Below are positions 40,021-51,685 of a stretch of DNA of 64,000 nt, in pieces. A model generated the notes under the pieces. That model did not search any database. It worked only from the letters and a program-made list of their open reading frames with translations, and had not been told where the DNA came from. How positions within the stretch are numbered: position 1 is the stretch's first letter; every line of letters begins with the position of its first letter. Source of the stretch: Hydractinia symbiolongicarpus (Eukaryota; Cnidaria; Hydrozoa; Anthoathecata; Hydractiniidae); the NCBI RefSeq assembly GCF_029227915.1, contig NC_079885.1, positions 16,813,001-16,877,000 of the forward strand. Direction: 5' to 3'. A program made the translations under genes and the position numbers.

Positions 40021-41190
40021 CACCTGAATGTAATGTTCATGTGCCCGATAGTTATCACCTTTACACGAGCTTTCGGTAGCGTCAGAACTTTAACGATTTT
40101 CGTGCGGCTTATTGTTTTTTATAATTACCGCATCTGCTAAGGGATTACCGCAAAAAATATTTAAAAAGTTAATTACCCTTCGTGTCTCTCAGGCCATTCC
40201 TTGAGACGAGTGTGATCGTACACGCACTCCCCGCACACTGGTAAAAAATTTACGAGTGCTTTTTATCGCACTCGTGAATTTTTTCTTTTTCTAAAATATT
40301 ATAGAACGATGAAACGGGCTATTAAACCTAATGTAAAATCTCTGGTTTTTTTTATGTATAAATAGGTTTTTTTAGCATAAAAATAAACAATATAATAATT
40401 ATCACGGATTGTCTGCAACAGCGATGTACGGAACAATCTTTTCTAATGTTTATATAATTTTGTTATCCATTTATATCTCAGCAATCGTGCATGATAAAAT
40501 GAATGGTGGCAATGGAGAGGAGATAGTTGCATGTGTCTTATGAAATGCATTTTATATTTATTTTTGATATTCTCAGTGACCACCTGTGCTTGAAAATATA
40601 ATTGTTCGTACACAAGGAGAGTATGACGTGAATATTCATCATTATGCCCTTCAAAAATAAATACTAAAAAAAAATTGTTTTATTCATACACAATGAGAGT
40701 GCACAACTCAAAATTTTTCTTTATATTTTTTTTAATCATATTTTTTTTGCAAGGCGTATTCAAGCATCATTTCTATACAGCTTAAATAACATAATAACGT
40801 TGTGGTAAACAAAAAATAGTTAAGTGTGAATCACACTTGCAAATATTTTCATCACACTTGTAAATTTTGCTTGCGAGTGCGACCATAGCACTCGTAATTT
40901 TTTTAGCGGGTGCTTTTTGTAGCTCTGGCTTAGTTTTATTCAAGAAATGGCCTGGTCTCTATTGTTTTAGCACACGAACATCTTTTATTCACACATGAAT
41001 TTATTTGTTAAAGTATCTCCGATTTTGTAAACGCTTATGCGAATGTTATTGTTCTGCACACGAAAGAAATGCTATATCTTTTGTCTATACATGTAACGAT
41101 TTATATTACGCTAGTTAAAATGTATAATCTTTCGATTAAAATAGTCTACCATATAGGAAATGTGATATAAAAACAGGGCAGAATACGCTT
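40021..41190. other. A+T-rich spacer, no gene seen
   Basis: Several CACTCG/CGAGTG inverted words occur near 40245-40275 and 40830-40910 (for example TTTACGAGTGC...GCACTCGTGAA), perhaps ends of a decayed foldback element spanning the region. No exon or RNA gene is supportable. Confidence 0.35.
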
Positions 41191-41831
41191 GTCGTAACAC
41201 CCTACTTCGTCATGATTATTAATTAACTTTAATGCTGCAAAAGACTTGAAATATTGGTAACTAAACTATATTCCATAAAAAAAACTTGCACTTAGATTTA
41301 TATAGAATTTCTTATAAGACTGCGGAAAAAACATTTAAAGAACGCTTGAAGCTTTTTTTACATTATTAGTGAATAACTTGCTGCATAAATATAACTTTCA
41401 AAACAGCGCAAGCATATTCTGTATATCTTTTACAAGCAGCACGAGAAAACTTTTTGCCGCATAACCCTCTAAAACCAAGTTTTTGAGCATGCAAGTATTT
41501 TATTTTTTTACCTTGACAGCTACTTAATAATTCAAAACAAGAGCACAATTTATCTGAACATTTTTTTTGGTAAGATAAATTATTAATTTTTTTCCTTCTA
41601 AACAACGAAAAAGTTTAAAGTCTTTCGCGACATTAAAATTATTTATTTCATAACGGAGGAGGGTGTTACGACGTTATTTTACGTTGTTTTAATTATTTTT
41701 CTAATATCCTTAAAAAAGATTTAATGATATTAATTATTTTTCCTAAATGATATCGACTAAGAAATTTAAGATTTTAGCAAGCAGCGTAATTTTAAACATA
41801 TATTAATCATAACGAAGGAGGGTGTTACGAC
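41191..41831. mobile_element. TIR element containing repeat family X, 641 bp
   Basis: Starts GTCGTAACACCCTACTTCGT and ends with the inverse ACGAAGGAGGGTGTTACGAC; arms match over about 30 bases with few differences. A third copy of the terminal word (ATAACGGAGGAGGGTGTTACGAC) ends at about 41673 inside it, suggesting a nested or duplicated end. The interior (41360-41610) is family X. No coding sequence and no certain target duplication. Confidence 0.65.
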
Positions 41832-42720
41832 ATTCATAATCTTTTTTTTCACAAGATGGGATAAAAAAAAGTTTGTTTGTTGATATTTTTATTATTCTTT
41901 TTATCGTGAAAGTTAGGGTCGAAAAAACAATTATTCATATTTAATTGCGTTATTCTCTCATGACATTAATTACGTGATTTTTATATTGTTTAAAGATGTA
42001 TCATGATGGTCGCGGTATGGATCGCGAAAGTCACGATGCATTGTGAAAGTCGACCCCACAATGGATCGCGACCTTCACAATGCTAAAAAATTTTACAATC
42101 GCGACAGCATCGTGAATCGTGCGCGACGCACATGATACGCGATCCACGATGTTAGGTGTCCTGATTCCAGTACTGTAGGCCGATAATTAGGGATCGTCTC
42201 CACGATCGTTTCAAAAATAATTTTTTCAATTCGTAAAATTTTTTTTTGAAACAATCTCTTTACGGATTTGAAACGATTTTTGCGGAGAGTAGCGGAGTGC
42301 GCGCTAGCGCACGGAGCGTAGCGAAGCCCATCATCTCATTAAATAAGCCAAATATAAGTGAAAAGTAAGCACGGTGGAGAGCATATAGGATTTCTATACG
42401 ATTTCGTCCCTATACATCAAATTTATAAAAATTTCTGCCATTTTATCAGTGTTGCCCAGTAATTTTATCTGGTCATTTGTTGGTAAATTTTCGTAAATAT
42501 CTGATTGAGCGAGACAACGTGTTTTTAGCACGGCGATGGAGTTTTTGTTGTGTTTTAAAGATGGTGCTAAACGTAGTCAGCCAGCTAGAAGCGAAATGAT
42601 GAGATTTTTCAAGAAAGAAGTGGAGGTTATGATCACTGTTTTTTAAAGGTTGTGAATACCCCTTACATACACCTAAAGCTATCTAGCACAACAGTAGCAG
42701 CTAAGCTAGCATAAAACTAC
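41832..42720. other. Spacer with palindromic patches, left flank of the BEL element
   Basis: Near 42000-42150 several GATCGCGA and CACAATG/CATTGTG words alternate in inverted orientation, and 42200-42330 has inverted GTTTCAAAAAT/ATTT...GAAAC words and a GCGC-rich end, resembling a small MITE. A 37-codon frame at 42538 (MEFLLCFKDGAKRS...) has no known match. The five bases ACTAC at 42716-42720 are the BEL target duplication. Confidence 0.4.
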
Positions 42721-42866
42721 TGTAAATAATGACGCCATTATTATTTTTTCGGGGTTTCCCCGCATTCTTCTTTTTTGTTGTACAATTTTTCTAGAGAGTA
42801 TAGTTGAGAAAGATAACGAGTAGAGTACACGAGGTACTTGATTTTGATATTTTATGAATCTTTAAA
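42721..42866 (+). repeat. BEL 5' LTR
   Basis: 146 bp, TGTAAATAATGACG...GAATCTTTAAA, identical to 51540-51685. It contains a CGGGGTTTCCCCG palindrome. Confidence 0.95.
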
Positions 42867-43113
42867 TGGCGCTCGATTGATGGACTTTTGATATTATTTT
42901 TGGATATTTACTTGAATTGGTGGACTTGTGATGTTGTGTGGATATTATTTGCTCGAATTGGTGGATTTATGTTATGAACTTTAACTTAGCTTAGACAGTG
43001 TTTGTTATTCTGAAATCGTCTTATTGTGTACTGCACGTCAAATTTCAAAAACTTTCATTTTTCATGCTTCCAGTTTCATTGGTTTTATTTTTTGCATTAC
43101 ATTAAATTTCATT

Positions 43114-45609
43114 ATGTCTACTGCGACTACGAGGAAGAGTGCAAGGCGAAAGGGGTTGCGGTCTATTGCGAGCACTTTGCGCGAGCGAATTGATGTCATA
43201 GTTAAGGACTTTTCGGAGGAGAAACGAGCAGAAATTATTTCTTTACAGACCAATTTAATTGACACTGTTAAACAGTTAAAGGAGTTAGATGAAGAGCTAT
43301 ACGGTGTTTTATCGGCTGAAGAGATCGAAACCGACGTTATGGAGGCTACAGAATTTTATCTATTAGTGAACATGAGTCTCGCGACTATTACTACCGCTAC
43401 CGGACCACATGTTTCAACCACAGAATCGACACGGTCTGTTGAAAAGAAATCGATGAGACTACCCAAAATAGAACTGAGCAAATTTAATGGGAACCCTTTG
43501 AATTGGCCCTCGTTTTGGGACCAGTTTAATTCAGCCATTAATGACAATGACAGTTTGAATGCAATTGATAAATTTAATTATTTGAAGAGATACGTCGAAG
43601 GAACCGCTTTATCAACTATTTCTGGGTTAGAATTGACGAACAGTAACTACGAAAATGCTATAGAGTTGCTTAGAAACCGTTTTGGCAACGAACAGGTGCT
43701 CATTAACGCGCACATGGAAGCCCTGTTGAAGATTGAGTCAGTACGATCAATGGATAACACCCAACAATTGAGAAAACTTTATAATGATGTTGAGAACTGT
43801 ATTCGAAATTTGAAAAATTTGAAGTATAATAGCGAAATGCTGAGTTTATTGATTCCGGTTCTGAACGAAAGAATTCCCAACGAATTACGAATGATTATTT
43901 CTAGAAATTTTGGAGAGGAGAAGTGGTCCGTTGAAAAGATGCTGTTTTTTATCAATAACGAACTGCAAGCTCGAGAGAGGTGCACTGTAACCGCGAAAGG
44001 CAAGGGACAAACTCCCAATGAAAATTACAAGAGAGGAGGAATTTCTACCACAGACTGCTTATTGACTTTGGACAGAAAAAAATGTGTTTTCTGTCACGAT
44101 TCTCACTCTCCGTCGAGGTGTTCAAAAGTTACCAACGTACAAACACGTTCGCAAATTATGAAAAAGGAAGGGCGTTGCTTTTTATGCTTGCAGCATGGAC
44201 ACATTTCAAAGAACTGTTGTTCAAATTACATATGCAATAGATGTGGAAGACGTCACCACATCTCTTTGTGTATGAAAGAAAAACGTGCCGAAAGAAAAGA
44301 TAAAGACAACAATGGCTCGGAGGAAAACCCTTCTAACGAAACCAACGCGAATCACATCAGCCAAGGAAACAAAGGAATTCTTTTGCAGACGGCTAAAGCT
44401 TTTGTTTCGAAAGAAAGGGAGAGCAGGAACATACAAACGAGATTCATGTTTGATTCAGGTAGCCAGAGAACATATGTCACAATTGAACTGAAAGAAAAAC
44501 TGAATTTAGAAACAATTCGAAAGGAAAAATTAATTATTAACACTTTGAACCATAGCAACAGCCAATCGAGAGAGCTACCCGTTGTTAAGTTGTATGTAAA
44601 AACCGCTGACCGCTCATCTACCGTACCCATCGAAGCCATTGCCGTACCAAACATTTGCGCTCCTCTCTCAAATCAGAATGCGAAATATTACGCTGATAAT
44701 TACGAACACTTGAAGCGGTTGAAATTAGCAGATTTTTCAAATGGTGAAACGAGACTGAATGTTCACGTTCTGATTGGTTTAGACCATTATTATTCATTCA
44801 TTACCGGCGAAGTTGTTCGAGATCCGAGAGGCGGTCCTATCGCTATCAATTCCAAACTTGGCTGGATTTTGTCCGGAGGTGAACAGTCGAAAGCGAACGA
44901 ATCAAGCTGCATGGAAGTACACGCCTGCCGTGTTGATACCGAAAACACAATTCTTCGTGACGAGTTGAACAAGTTTTGGCAAATTGAGTCGATCGGTGAC
45001 GGAGAAAACGAAAACGTATTATCTTCTTTTAAACAAACTCTTGAATTCAACGGTGAACGCTACGTGACCGAATTACCATTTCGTCCTGATCATGATAAAC
45101 TTTCCGATAATTTTGCAGTTTTGAAACAACGCTTAGATTCTCTTGTTAACAAACGATTACGAAATGAACCTGATTTAGCTGTGCAATACAACGACATTTT
45201 TGCAGACTACGAATCGAAACAGATTATAGAAAAAGTTCCAGAAAGTGAGATAGCTTGCGAAAATGCTCACTACCTTCCGCATCATCCGGTTGTACGCCAA
45301 GATAAAAGTACAACGAAAGTTCGTCCTGTTTTTGATGGATCTTGTGCCGTTCACAAACCATCCCTCAATGACATTTTGAACTCTGGTCCTAATTTACTTG
45401 CTAAGGTGTTTGACATTCTGCTGAGATTCCGTACGAACTACGTCGCTTTAGTTGCTGATATTCAACAAGCCTTCTTGAATATTGAAATCGCTGAGAAAGA
45501 CCGTAATTATCTTCGTTTTTTGTGGAAAGAAAACCCTACCGAGAACGATTCAAAGCTCATTATCTATCGATTTCTGCGTGTCGTGTTTGGGTTAACGTGC
45601 AGTCCGTTT
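43114..45609 (+). CDS. BEL Gag-Pol, first part: gag, zinc knuckles, protease, start of RT
   Basis: Open from the ATG at 43114 (MSTATTRKSARRKGLRSIAS; an upstream in-frame Met at 43024 is possible). Residues about 110-320 are DUF1759-type gag (LPKIELSKFNGNPLNWPSFW). Three Cys/His knuckles follow (CVFCHDSHSPSRC, CFLCLQHGHISKNC, CNRCGRRHHISLC). The aspartic protease has FDSGSQRTYV. The RT begins KVRPVFDGSCAV, LVADIQQAFLNIEI (first catalytic Asp) and ends VVFGLTCSPF at the insertion. The frame runs a few codons into the inserted DNA and stops at 45622. The product assembles particles and copies the element RNA. Confidence 0.92.
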
Positions 45610-48600
45610 TTGCGAAGCAATTGAGCTTTGCGAGCGAAGCGAGCGAAGCGAAATTGTGGAGCACGTTTGCTACACGCGAGGTATACCAAGAGAATTATTG
45701 AGATTCTCAAAATTTCGATAGAAAAAAAATCATATAAAATCAGCGTAAAGAAATAGGACTGATATTTTTGCACATAAAGCTAGGGTATTTTTTTTTCTAA
45801 TAAAACAAATAAGTTTGGACCGAGGGGTTAAAGTATAAGTTTAGTAAAAAATGCAATAAGTACGGCTCGTACCCCCCCCACCCCCGGATTTTGACCCCCC
45901 CCCGTCTTTTGGTCCGGATTATACGTCCGCCGAACTTGAACACACAAAGAGGAATATGCCGTGAACAAGAAACGGTAGTCGGCATTTTAGACACGTATAT
46001 TTTACAGACCCAAAATATGCCTTATTTCTTTGTATTATAGCTAATTATGGTATAAATAATTAATTAATTACTTTGCAATTTTGCTTCTAATACTATTATA
46101 GTTGTATTTTAATGAAATATAATAGTATTAAAACGGTTTTCTTCTTTTGAAAAAATTTATTGCTAGTCCTGTTTCTAATCGACTTTACTTGTGTATTTTA
46201 AGCTTTTTTGTTGCTGTGCTTTTTCTGGAGATTTTATTTGGATTGGAAAGCTCCTGTGTAAGGTACCCTTTCCTAAAGAAAAATTGAAGTAATTTGTACA
46301 ATTATAACGCACCGAGCTGTGTTTTATTTTATTGTTTCTAAGAAGATGTAAGAATACAATATTATCAATTTTAATTGGTTTTATCCAAATCAAGGTAAGG
46401 CTTAATCACACGAAAGGTAGCTAGCTAGCTAGAGCTCAGTTTTGTATAAAAGAATTGAAAGTAATTTGTAGAATACATATGGAGAAGCTGTATTACTACC
46501 TAACTGATAGCCAGATATAGGAAAACCTGTAGCTAGGGCGCAGACAAAACAAATAGCTCTGGGTGCTAGAGTGAGCTGACCAACCGTTTTTTATCATTTT
46601 TTATTTATTATATAAGTAACCTGTTACAGTAATTAAAAAAATATCCACTTTTGCTATCAAACCAACAGCAATGTAATAGTCAATAGGAATTAGTTTTCCG
46701 TACACCCTCCCTGAGAACAAGGTTTAAAACGACATTAAAACATTAAAACTGTCATTAAACAGAACTTCAAGGATGCCCAAGCCGCACCACGTCCTCTAAA
46801 AACGGCGTGGGCATCTTCGAAACTGCTTGTAATTTTAGAACAAGGGTGCTGATAAGCTGCATACGCCGTATAACGTGCAGGCGTTTTTGGGCAAGTTTAG
46901 CGTTTTGCAAAAAAATTGAAGTATTCACCCGAAAAAACCTGCATAGACCATAAAGTAAACTATGTGGTAGTAAAGTTCTTAAAAGAACTGTTTTTGATGG
47001 TTTTTGATAAAATTTACTTGATAAATAACTTTTAATTTTTATTAACTTCTTTCTCTTAAAGCATCTTTTTCCAACTATCGTCCACAAGGTATGTTACAAG
47101 GAATTGAATTTTGAAAATGCTCCAGGCAAGTTCGGGAAAGTGCGGGCGGTTTTGGAAGACAATCACTAATTTAATTGGAAAAGTTGCCCGAACTTGCCCT
47201 TATATATGTGGCTGTTTGCAGCTTATTGACACCCTCTTATTTTAGAATATTCTCAGGAATAATAGACCAAGAGAAATTACATCACAGTTTTTTGTCCACC
47301 GCCCACGTGTGTTTGAGAACAACCCACATAACAAAGTTCATTATTTTTTAAATTATTTGTGTAAAAATTACTATTTCATTCACGATAAACCATTTGTCAG
47401 TCATTTTATTCGCCCAACAAAGAATCCTATCCAAGGTGCTTTTCTATTAGTGCTGAATTTAATAATTGACATGGTTCAGCATAGTTTTTAAAAGGGTCTG
47501 ATTGCAAAATATGATTGCCAAAGTTCAGCACTTGTAATATTTGTGTATTTGTGTACTCAGCTTCTAAAACACACACAAGAGACATTATAATTTCCTCTGG
47601 GTGATTACATTAATGTTGGTTGAAAAAAAACTGAATGATGAGAAGCATATGTTTTTAAATGGGTCTAGGACAATAAACTTATTTAATTTCCCTTGGCCTT
47701 GCATCAATCAAATTCTGAAAAAATAAACACTTCTAAAATGATTTTGTCAGATTTGGAAACTGTTGGTATGGTTGGAACTTTGCGTATAAAATTAGTAAAG
47801 TTGCCAAATTGTTTAGTTTTTTTCTTTTATACTTTTCCGAATTGCCTTAATTATTTATAAGATGAAAAACAGTGCTTTTAATTCCATTGACTTGGCCATT
47901 CCTTAAAGGCACTGGAAGCTTCACTATATGAAAATGTTTTCTTTTTCTTTTAGATTGTGTACAATGGGAGTGAGTGATGTAATCTTCTAATGCGTGTGGT
48001 GAAAAGAAGGCGAATCCGTTATTGTTTTTCTGCCCAAATTTGAAGCTATTTAATAAATCTTGATAAAGTTAAAAAACTGTTTTGATTTGTTTGTTTTTGT
48101 TTTAATTGTTTCCCGTGAGTTTTCGAAATTCGTTCCAGCAGATTCTGTGGCTTCTACTGCCGGTATTTTTACGTGAAAAAAATACTGTTTTGTTGTGAGG
48201 TCATTTACGAAATCGTTACGTTAGGACCAACTTCTGCGGGTTGTACAACTCGATGTATCACATATCTTTCGGAATACTGCTAAAAGTGTAATTTTGTATT
48301 GCGCTCTTTACTTTTACCAATCTGTGGGAAAAGGCGGTACAAAATTTTAACACGCGTTATTCGTTTTTGTTAGTTTCGCGTAATCTAATTTTCTCGCACA
48401 TTTTGAAAAGAATATCCCACGCACATCAAATACTCGCGCAGTCTATTCGCAAAAACAACTGTTTTTGAGCAACGAATTGTTCCGCAGAGCGTTCATTTTC
48501 CTACCTCGTCCCCAGGGTTCTTCTATATGATATTCAATTTTGATGTATTTCGGAAGATGTTAGCGCCAAAGAAACAAGAAGCGCTAGGGACAAAGTATTG

Positions 48601-48660
48601 GATAGTTTAATTTTGCTTGCAACTTGCGAAATGCTTCGCAACCTTTTTTTTAATTTCTAG
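45610..48660 (+). mobile_element. Helentron-like non-autonomous insertion in the BEL RT, 3051 bp
   Basis: Removing 45610-48660 exactly restores the RT frame (CSPF joined to LLNGT), with no target duplication and insertion between two T residues. The left end is TTGCGAAGCA; its reverse complement TGCTTCGCAA lies at 48632-48641 as half of a hairpin (TTGCGAA, loop ATGC, TTCGCAA; 48624-48641), 15 bases before a terminal CTAG. A 3' hairpin followed by CTRR, a short inverted match to the 5' end and a T^T site fit Helentron (Helitron2) insertions. Inside I find only A+T-rich DNA, no gene; 46767-47087 (minus) has an unrecognised 106-codon frame. Confidence 0.7.
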
Positions 48661-50262
48661 TTACTCAATGGGACAATCCAACACCACTTGGAGACTTACG
48701 AAATTATCTGCCCCGAAATTACTGATGTTTTGAAGGATGACTTGTACGTCGATGACCTAACAACCGGTACCGATACCGTAACTGAAGGCAAGAAACTTTA
48801 CGAAATTAGTAAACAAATCATGAAAGAAGGAGGGTTCAATTTGCGAAAATGGGCTACTAATAACAATGAATTACAAACTTTTATCGATAAAATTGAGAAC
48901 GTGAATTCTGAACCGAATAGCGACAAAACTGTTAACCCCAAAGTATTAGGGGTCGAGTGGGACATCGACAGAGATATTCTAGTGTACCGATTTGACGAGT
49001 TATTGAAACGAGCGAAAGAACTGTTTCCAACAAAAAGAAACATTTTACGTATATCTGCTTCATTTTATGACCCGTTGGGCCTGATCGCACCAATCACCAC
49101 CAAAGTAAAGGTTCTTTTCCAGAAATGTTGTCAACACAAGTCCGACTGGGATGATCCACTGCAAGGGGAACTGTTTAAACAATGGAGAGATATATTGAAC
49201 GATTTTGCGAATTTACAAACTTTTGAGATACCACGTTATTTATTCTGTGAACCGCGTCATGAAATTCAATCAATTGAACTGCATGGATTTTGTGATAGCT
49301 CGACGATTGCCTACGCTGCTGTGATTTATGCAAAAATACGAACTAACCTCGGCGTAAGTGTTTCGCTAGTGACTGCTAAAACGAAAGTTGCGCCCCTAAA
49401 GCCGCATTCTGTTCCACGTTTAGAATTGCTAGGATGTGCTCTCTTAGCAAAGTTGATGAGCCATGTGCTTAATGCGATCAATGGTAGATTGAAAGTTGAT
49501 CGTTTTTTCGGTTGGTCAGATTCGGAAGTTGCCCTTTGTTGGCTAAAAGGCAAATTGAAGCAGTGGAAGCCATGGGTAGAAAACAGAGTTGTTTATGTTC
49601 GATCAGTCATTCCATCGGAATCATGGTTTCACGTTTCCACCATTTATAACCCCAGTGATATACCTACCAGACCAGACAAAATTGGTGACTTCAATCCAAA
49701 TTTGTGGTTAAACGGTCCTGAATTTCTGTCTGATTCCAGCTTTGTTCCACCTGAGTTTCATGTCAACAAACATTCATTCGATGTTTTGTCAGAAGAGAAG
49801 AAAAGTCATGTCACTACTAACATTAGTCATTCCACTCATCATTGTCATTCGCAGTTACATGATATTATAGACGAGACTAAGTTTAGCTCACTGAAAAAGC
49901 TTATAACTACCATTGGATATGTTTACAGATTTGCGAATAAATTGTTAAATCGAATTCGAAAAAGAGACTTATCAGTATGCAACGATCGTGAACTGTCGAC
50001 TCAAGAATACAAAAGTGCATTTGATATTTTGATTACAAACAATCAACGAAAACTTCGAAACAACCAAAACTACTTCAACAAACTTTCGTCCGCCCTGAAG
50101 TTGTTTGAAGATGAGAAAGGAGATTTACGTGTTAAAGGACGTTTTGGTGAGAATAAAAAGCTTTCATATGACGAAAGGTATCCGTTGATTCTTTCGAGTG
50201 ATTCACATTTTACAAAACTTCTGGTTGAAGATGCCCACGAAAAACATTTCATCAAGGCGTAG
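48661..50262 (+). CDS. BEL Pol, second part: end of RT, RNase H
   Basis: Continues the RT in the same frame after the insertion: LLNGTIQHHLETYE, LYVDDLTTGTDT (catalytic YVDD), ILRISASFYDPLGLIAP. RNase H follows with LHGFCDSSTIAYAAVIY, SVPRLELLGCALLAKL and FFGWSDSEVALCWL. Then comes the integrase N-terminal part up to EDAHEKHF, where one missing base shifts the frame and gives a stop at 50260-50262. No other damage seen. Confidence 0.9.
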   Translation, partial: LLNGTIQHHLETYEIICPEITDVLKDDLYVDDLTTGTDTVTEGKKLYEISKQIMKEGGFNLRKWATNNNELQTFIDKIENVNSEPNSDKTVNPKVLGVEWDIDRDILVYRFDELLKRAKELFPTKRNILRISASFYDPLGLIAPITTKVKVLFQKCCQHKSDWDDPLQGELFKQWRDILNDFANLQTFEIPRYLFCEPRHEIQSIELHGFCDSSTIAYAAVIYAKIRTNLGVSVSLVTAKTKVAPLKPHSVPRLELLGCALLAKLMSHVLNAINGRLKVDRFFGWSDSEVALCWLKGKLKQWKPWVENRVVYVRSVIPSESWFHVSTIYNPSDIPTRPDKIGDFNPNLWLNGPEFLSDSSFVPPEFHVNKHSFDVLSEEKKSHVTTNISHSTHHCHSQLHDIIDETKFSSLKKLITTIGYVYRFANKLLNRIRKRDLSVCNDRELSTQEYKSAFDILITNNQRKLRNNQNYFNKLSSALKLFEDEKGDLRVKGRFGENKKLSYDERYPLILSSDSHFTKLLVEDAHEKHFIKA

Positions 50263-51455
50263 AAGCGACACTCAACATGTTACGAATGAAGTTTTGGATT
50301 CCGAAAGGTAGACGCACAATCAAATCTATTTTACGACAGTGCATTGTTTGTCGACGATACCAAGGCAAACCTATTAAATCACCACCGACTCCAGATCTAC
50401 CAGAATACAGGTATTGCGCTTCGAGAGCTTTTGAACACGTTGGGTTCGATCATGCTGGTCCACTCTACATTCGTACCGAGAACCGAAACACGACAAAGGT
50501 ATACGTATTAATACTTACATGTGCTACTACTAGAGCTGTGCACTTTGAGCTTTCACCCGATTTAAAGACGCCAGCGTTCATTAGAGCTTTCAAAAGATTT
50601 CAATCCAGAAGAGGAACGCCTGCTACGGTTGTGCATGATAACTTTAAAACGTTTAAATCTAACCATGTAAAAAGATTTATGAGACATGAGTCTATTGAAA
50701 CTAACCCGATTCTCCCCAAGAGTCCTTGGTGGGGAGGATTTTATGAAAGGATCGTCAGATCAATGAAAACCGCCTTGCGTAAGACCATTGGGAAGGCACT
50801 ATTGACTTTCGAAGAGCTCGAGACAGTTCTGTGCCAAGTTGAAGCATCGATTAACTCAAGACCACTTACATATCAGAGTGAGGACGATCTTGGACAGACT
50901 ATCACACCTTTGCATTTGATTTACGGCTCGAACATTGTTGGTGCTGAATGTGTCCCAATGAATGATACCGACCAGTGCTCGAAACGATTACTTTATGTAC
51001 AACGAGTGCTTGACGATCAGTGGCGACGATTTTATCGAACGTATTTGAACGAATTACGGCAACATCACTTCTACAGAAAGGATGGCAGAGAAACACCTGA
51101 TTTAAAGTTGAACGACGTCGTGGTGGTGAAAGATGATAACCAACTGCCAAGAAGTAGATGGCCATTGGGTAAAGTTACGGAACTGATCTATGGAAAGGAC
51201 GGATTTATTCGTGGTGCGAAGATTCGGGTTAACACCAAGAAAGGACTTGTTTCTACGATAACGCGTCCTATTCAAAAACTGATTCCACTTGAAATAGCAA
51301 ATGAGACTGAAAACGAAGTTGAAAAAGTTGAAAAAAGTGGACTTGAAAAACCCGCTGAAGACACTCTCAATGAAGATGAGCAACAACGAAGGCCGACGAG
51401 AAAGGCTGCGGTTGAAGGACAGTTGATGCGTAAACTCCGCGAAGAGTATTTATAG
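50263..51455 (+). CDS. BEL integrase, third part, in a shifted frame
   Basis: Open from just before 50263 in the next frame: LRMKFWIPKGRR, CIVCRRYQGKP (zinc-binding end), FDHAGPLY (first Asp), VVHDNFKTFK (second Asp) and WWGGFYERIVRSMK (Glu) of the DDE core, then SRWPLGKVTELIYGKDGFIRG of the C-terminal domain that positions the element DNA. The annotated start is arbitrary since the protein belongs to the upstream polyprotein; the first Met is at 50277. The frame ends at a TAG at 51453-51455, 84 bases before the LTR. Confidence 0.9.
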
Positions 51456-51539
51456 TTTTTTTTGACATATATATATATTTAGGATTTCTTTATGTTTAGT
51501 CATACCGTGTTGACATCGGACATGTCAACGGGGGGAGTA

Positions 51540-51685
51540 TGTAAATAATGACGCCATTATTATTTTTTCGGGGTTTCCCCGCATTCTTCTTTTTTGTTGT
51601 ACAATTTTTCTAGAGAGTATAGTTGAGAAAGATAACGAGTAGAGTACACGAGGTACTTGATTTTGATATTTTATGAATCTTTAAA
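51540..51685 (+). repeat. BEL 3' LTR
   Basis: 146 bp, identical to 42721-42866. It is followed by ACTAC, the copy of the target site. Confidence 0.95.

Larger units (their letters stand above)
42721..51685 (+). mobile_element. BEL/Pao LTR retrotransposon, young, with nested insertion
   Basis: Two LTRs of 146 bp (42721-42866, 51540-51685) are identical by eye. ACTAC flanks both sides (42716-42720, 51686-51690). The 5' LTR is followed at once by TGGCGCTCGA, a primer-binding site, and the 3' LTR is preceded by GGGGGGAG-type purines. Gene order is gag, aspartic protease, RT, RNase H, integrase, the BEL order. The RT is split by a 3051-bp insertion (45610-48660), and a one-base frameshift lies before the integrase. 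Identical LTRs mean it inserted recently, so the nested insertion is more recent still. Confidence 0.95.

Noticed and set aside
42538-42651. Short frame MEFLLCFKDGAKRS... as a first exon
   Set aside because: Only 37 codons, no clear splice donor in phase, no homology seen.
46767-47087. 106-codon minus-strand frame inside the Helentron-like insertion as its coding gene
   Set aside because: No Rep, helicase or OTU motif and no resemblance to any family; not supported.
45610-48660. The interruption of the BEL RT as a spliceosomal intron, because its right end is T-rich and finishes TTTCTAG
   Set aside because: The left boundary that restores the frame has no GT donor, while hairpin, inverted 5' match and T^T site fit a Helentron-like insertion better.
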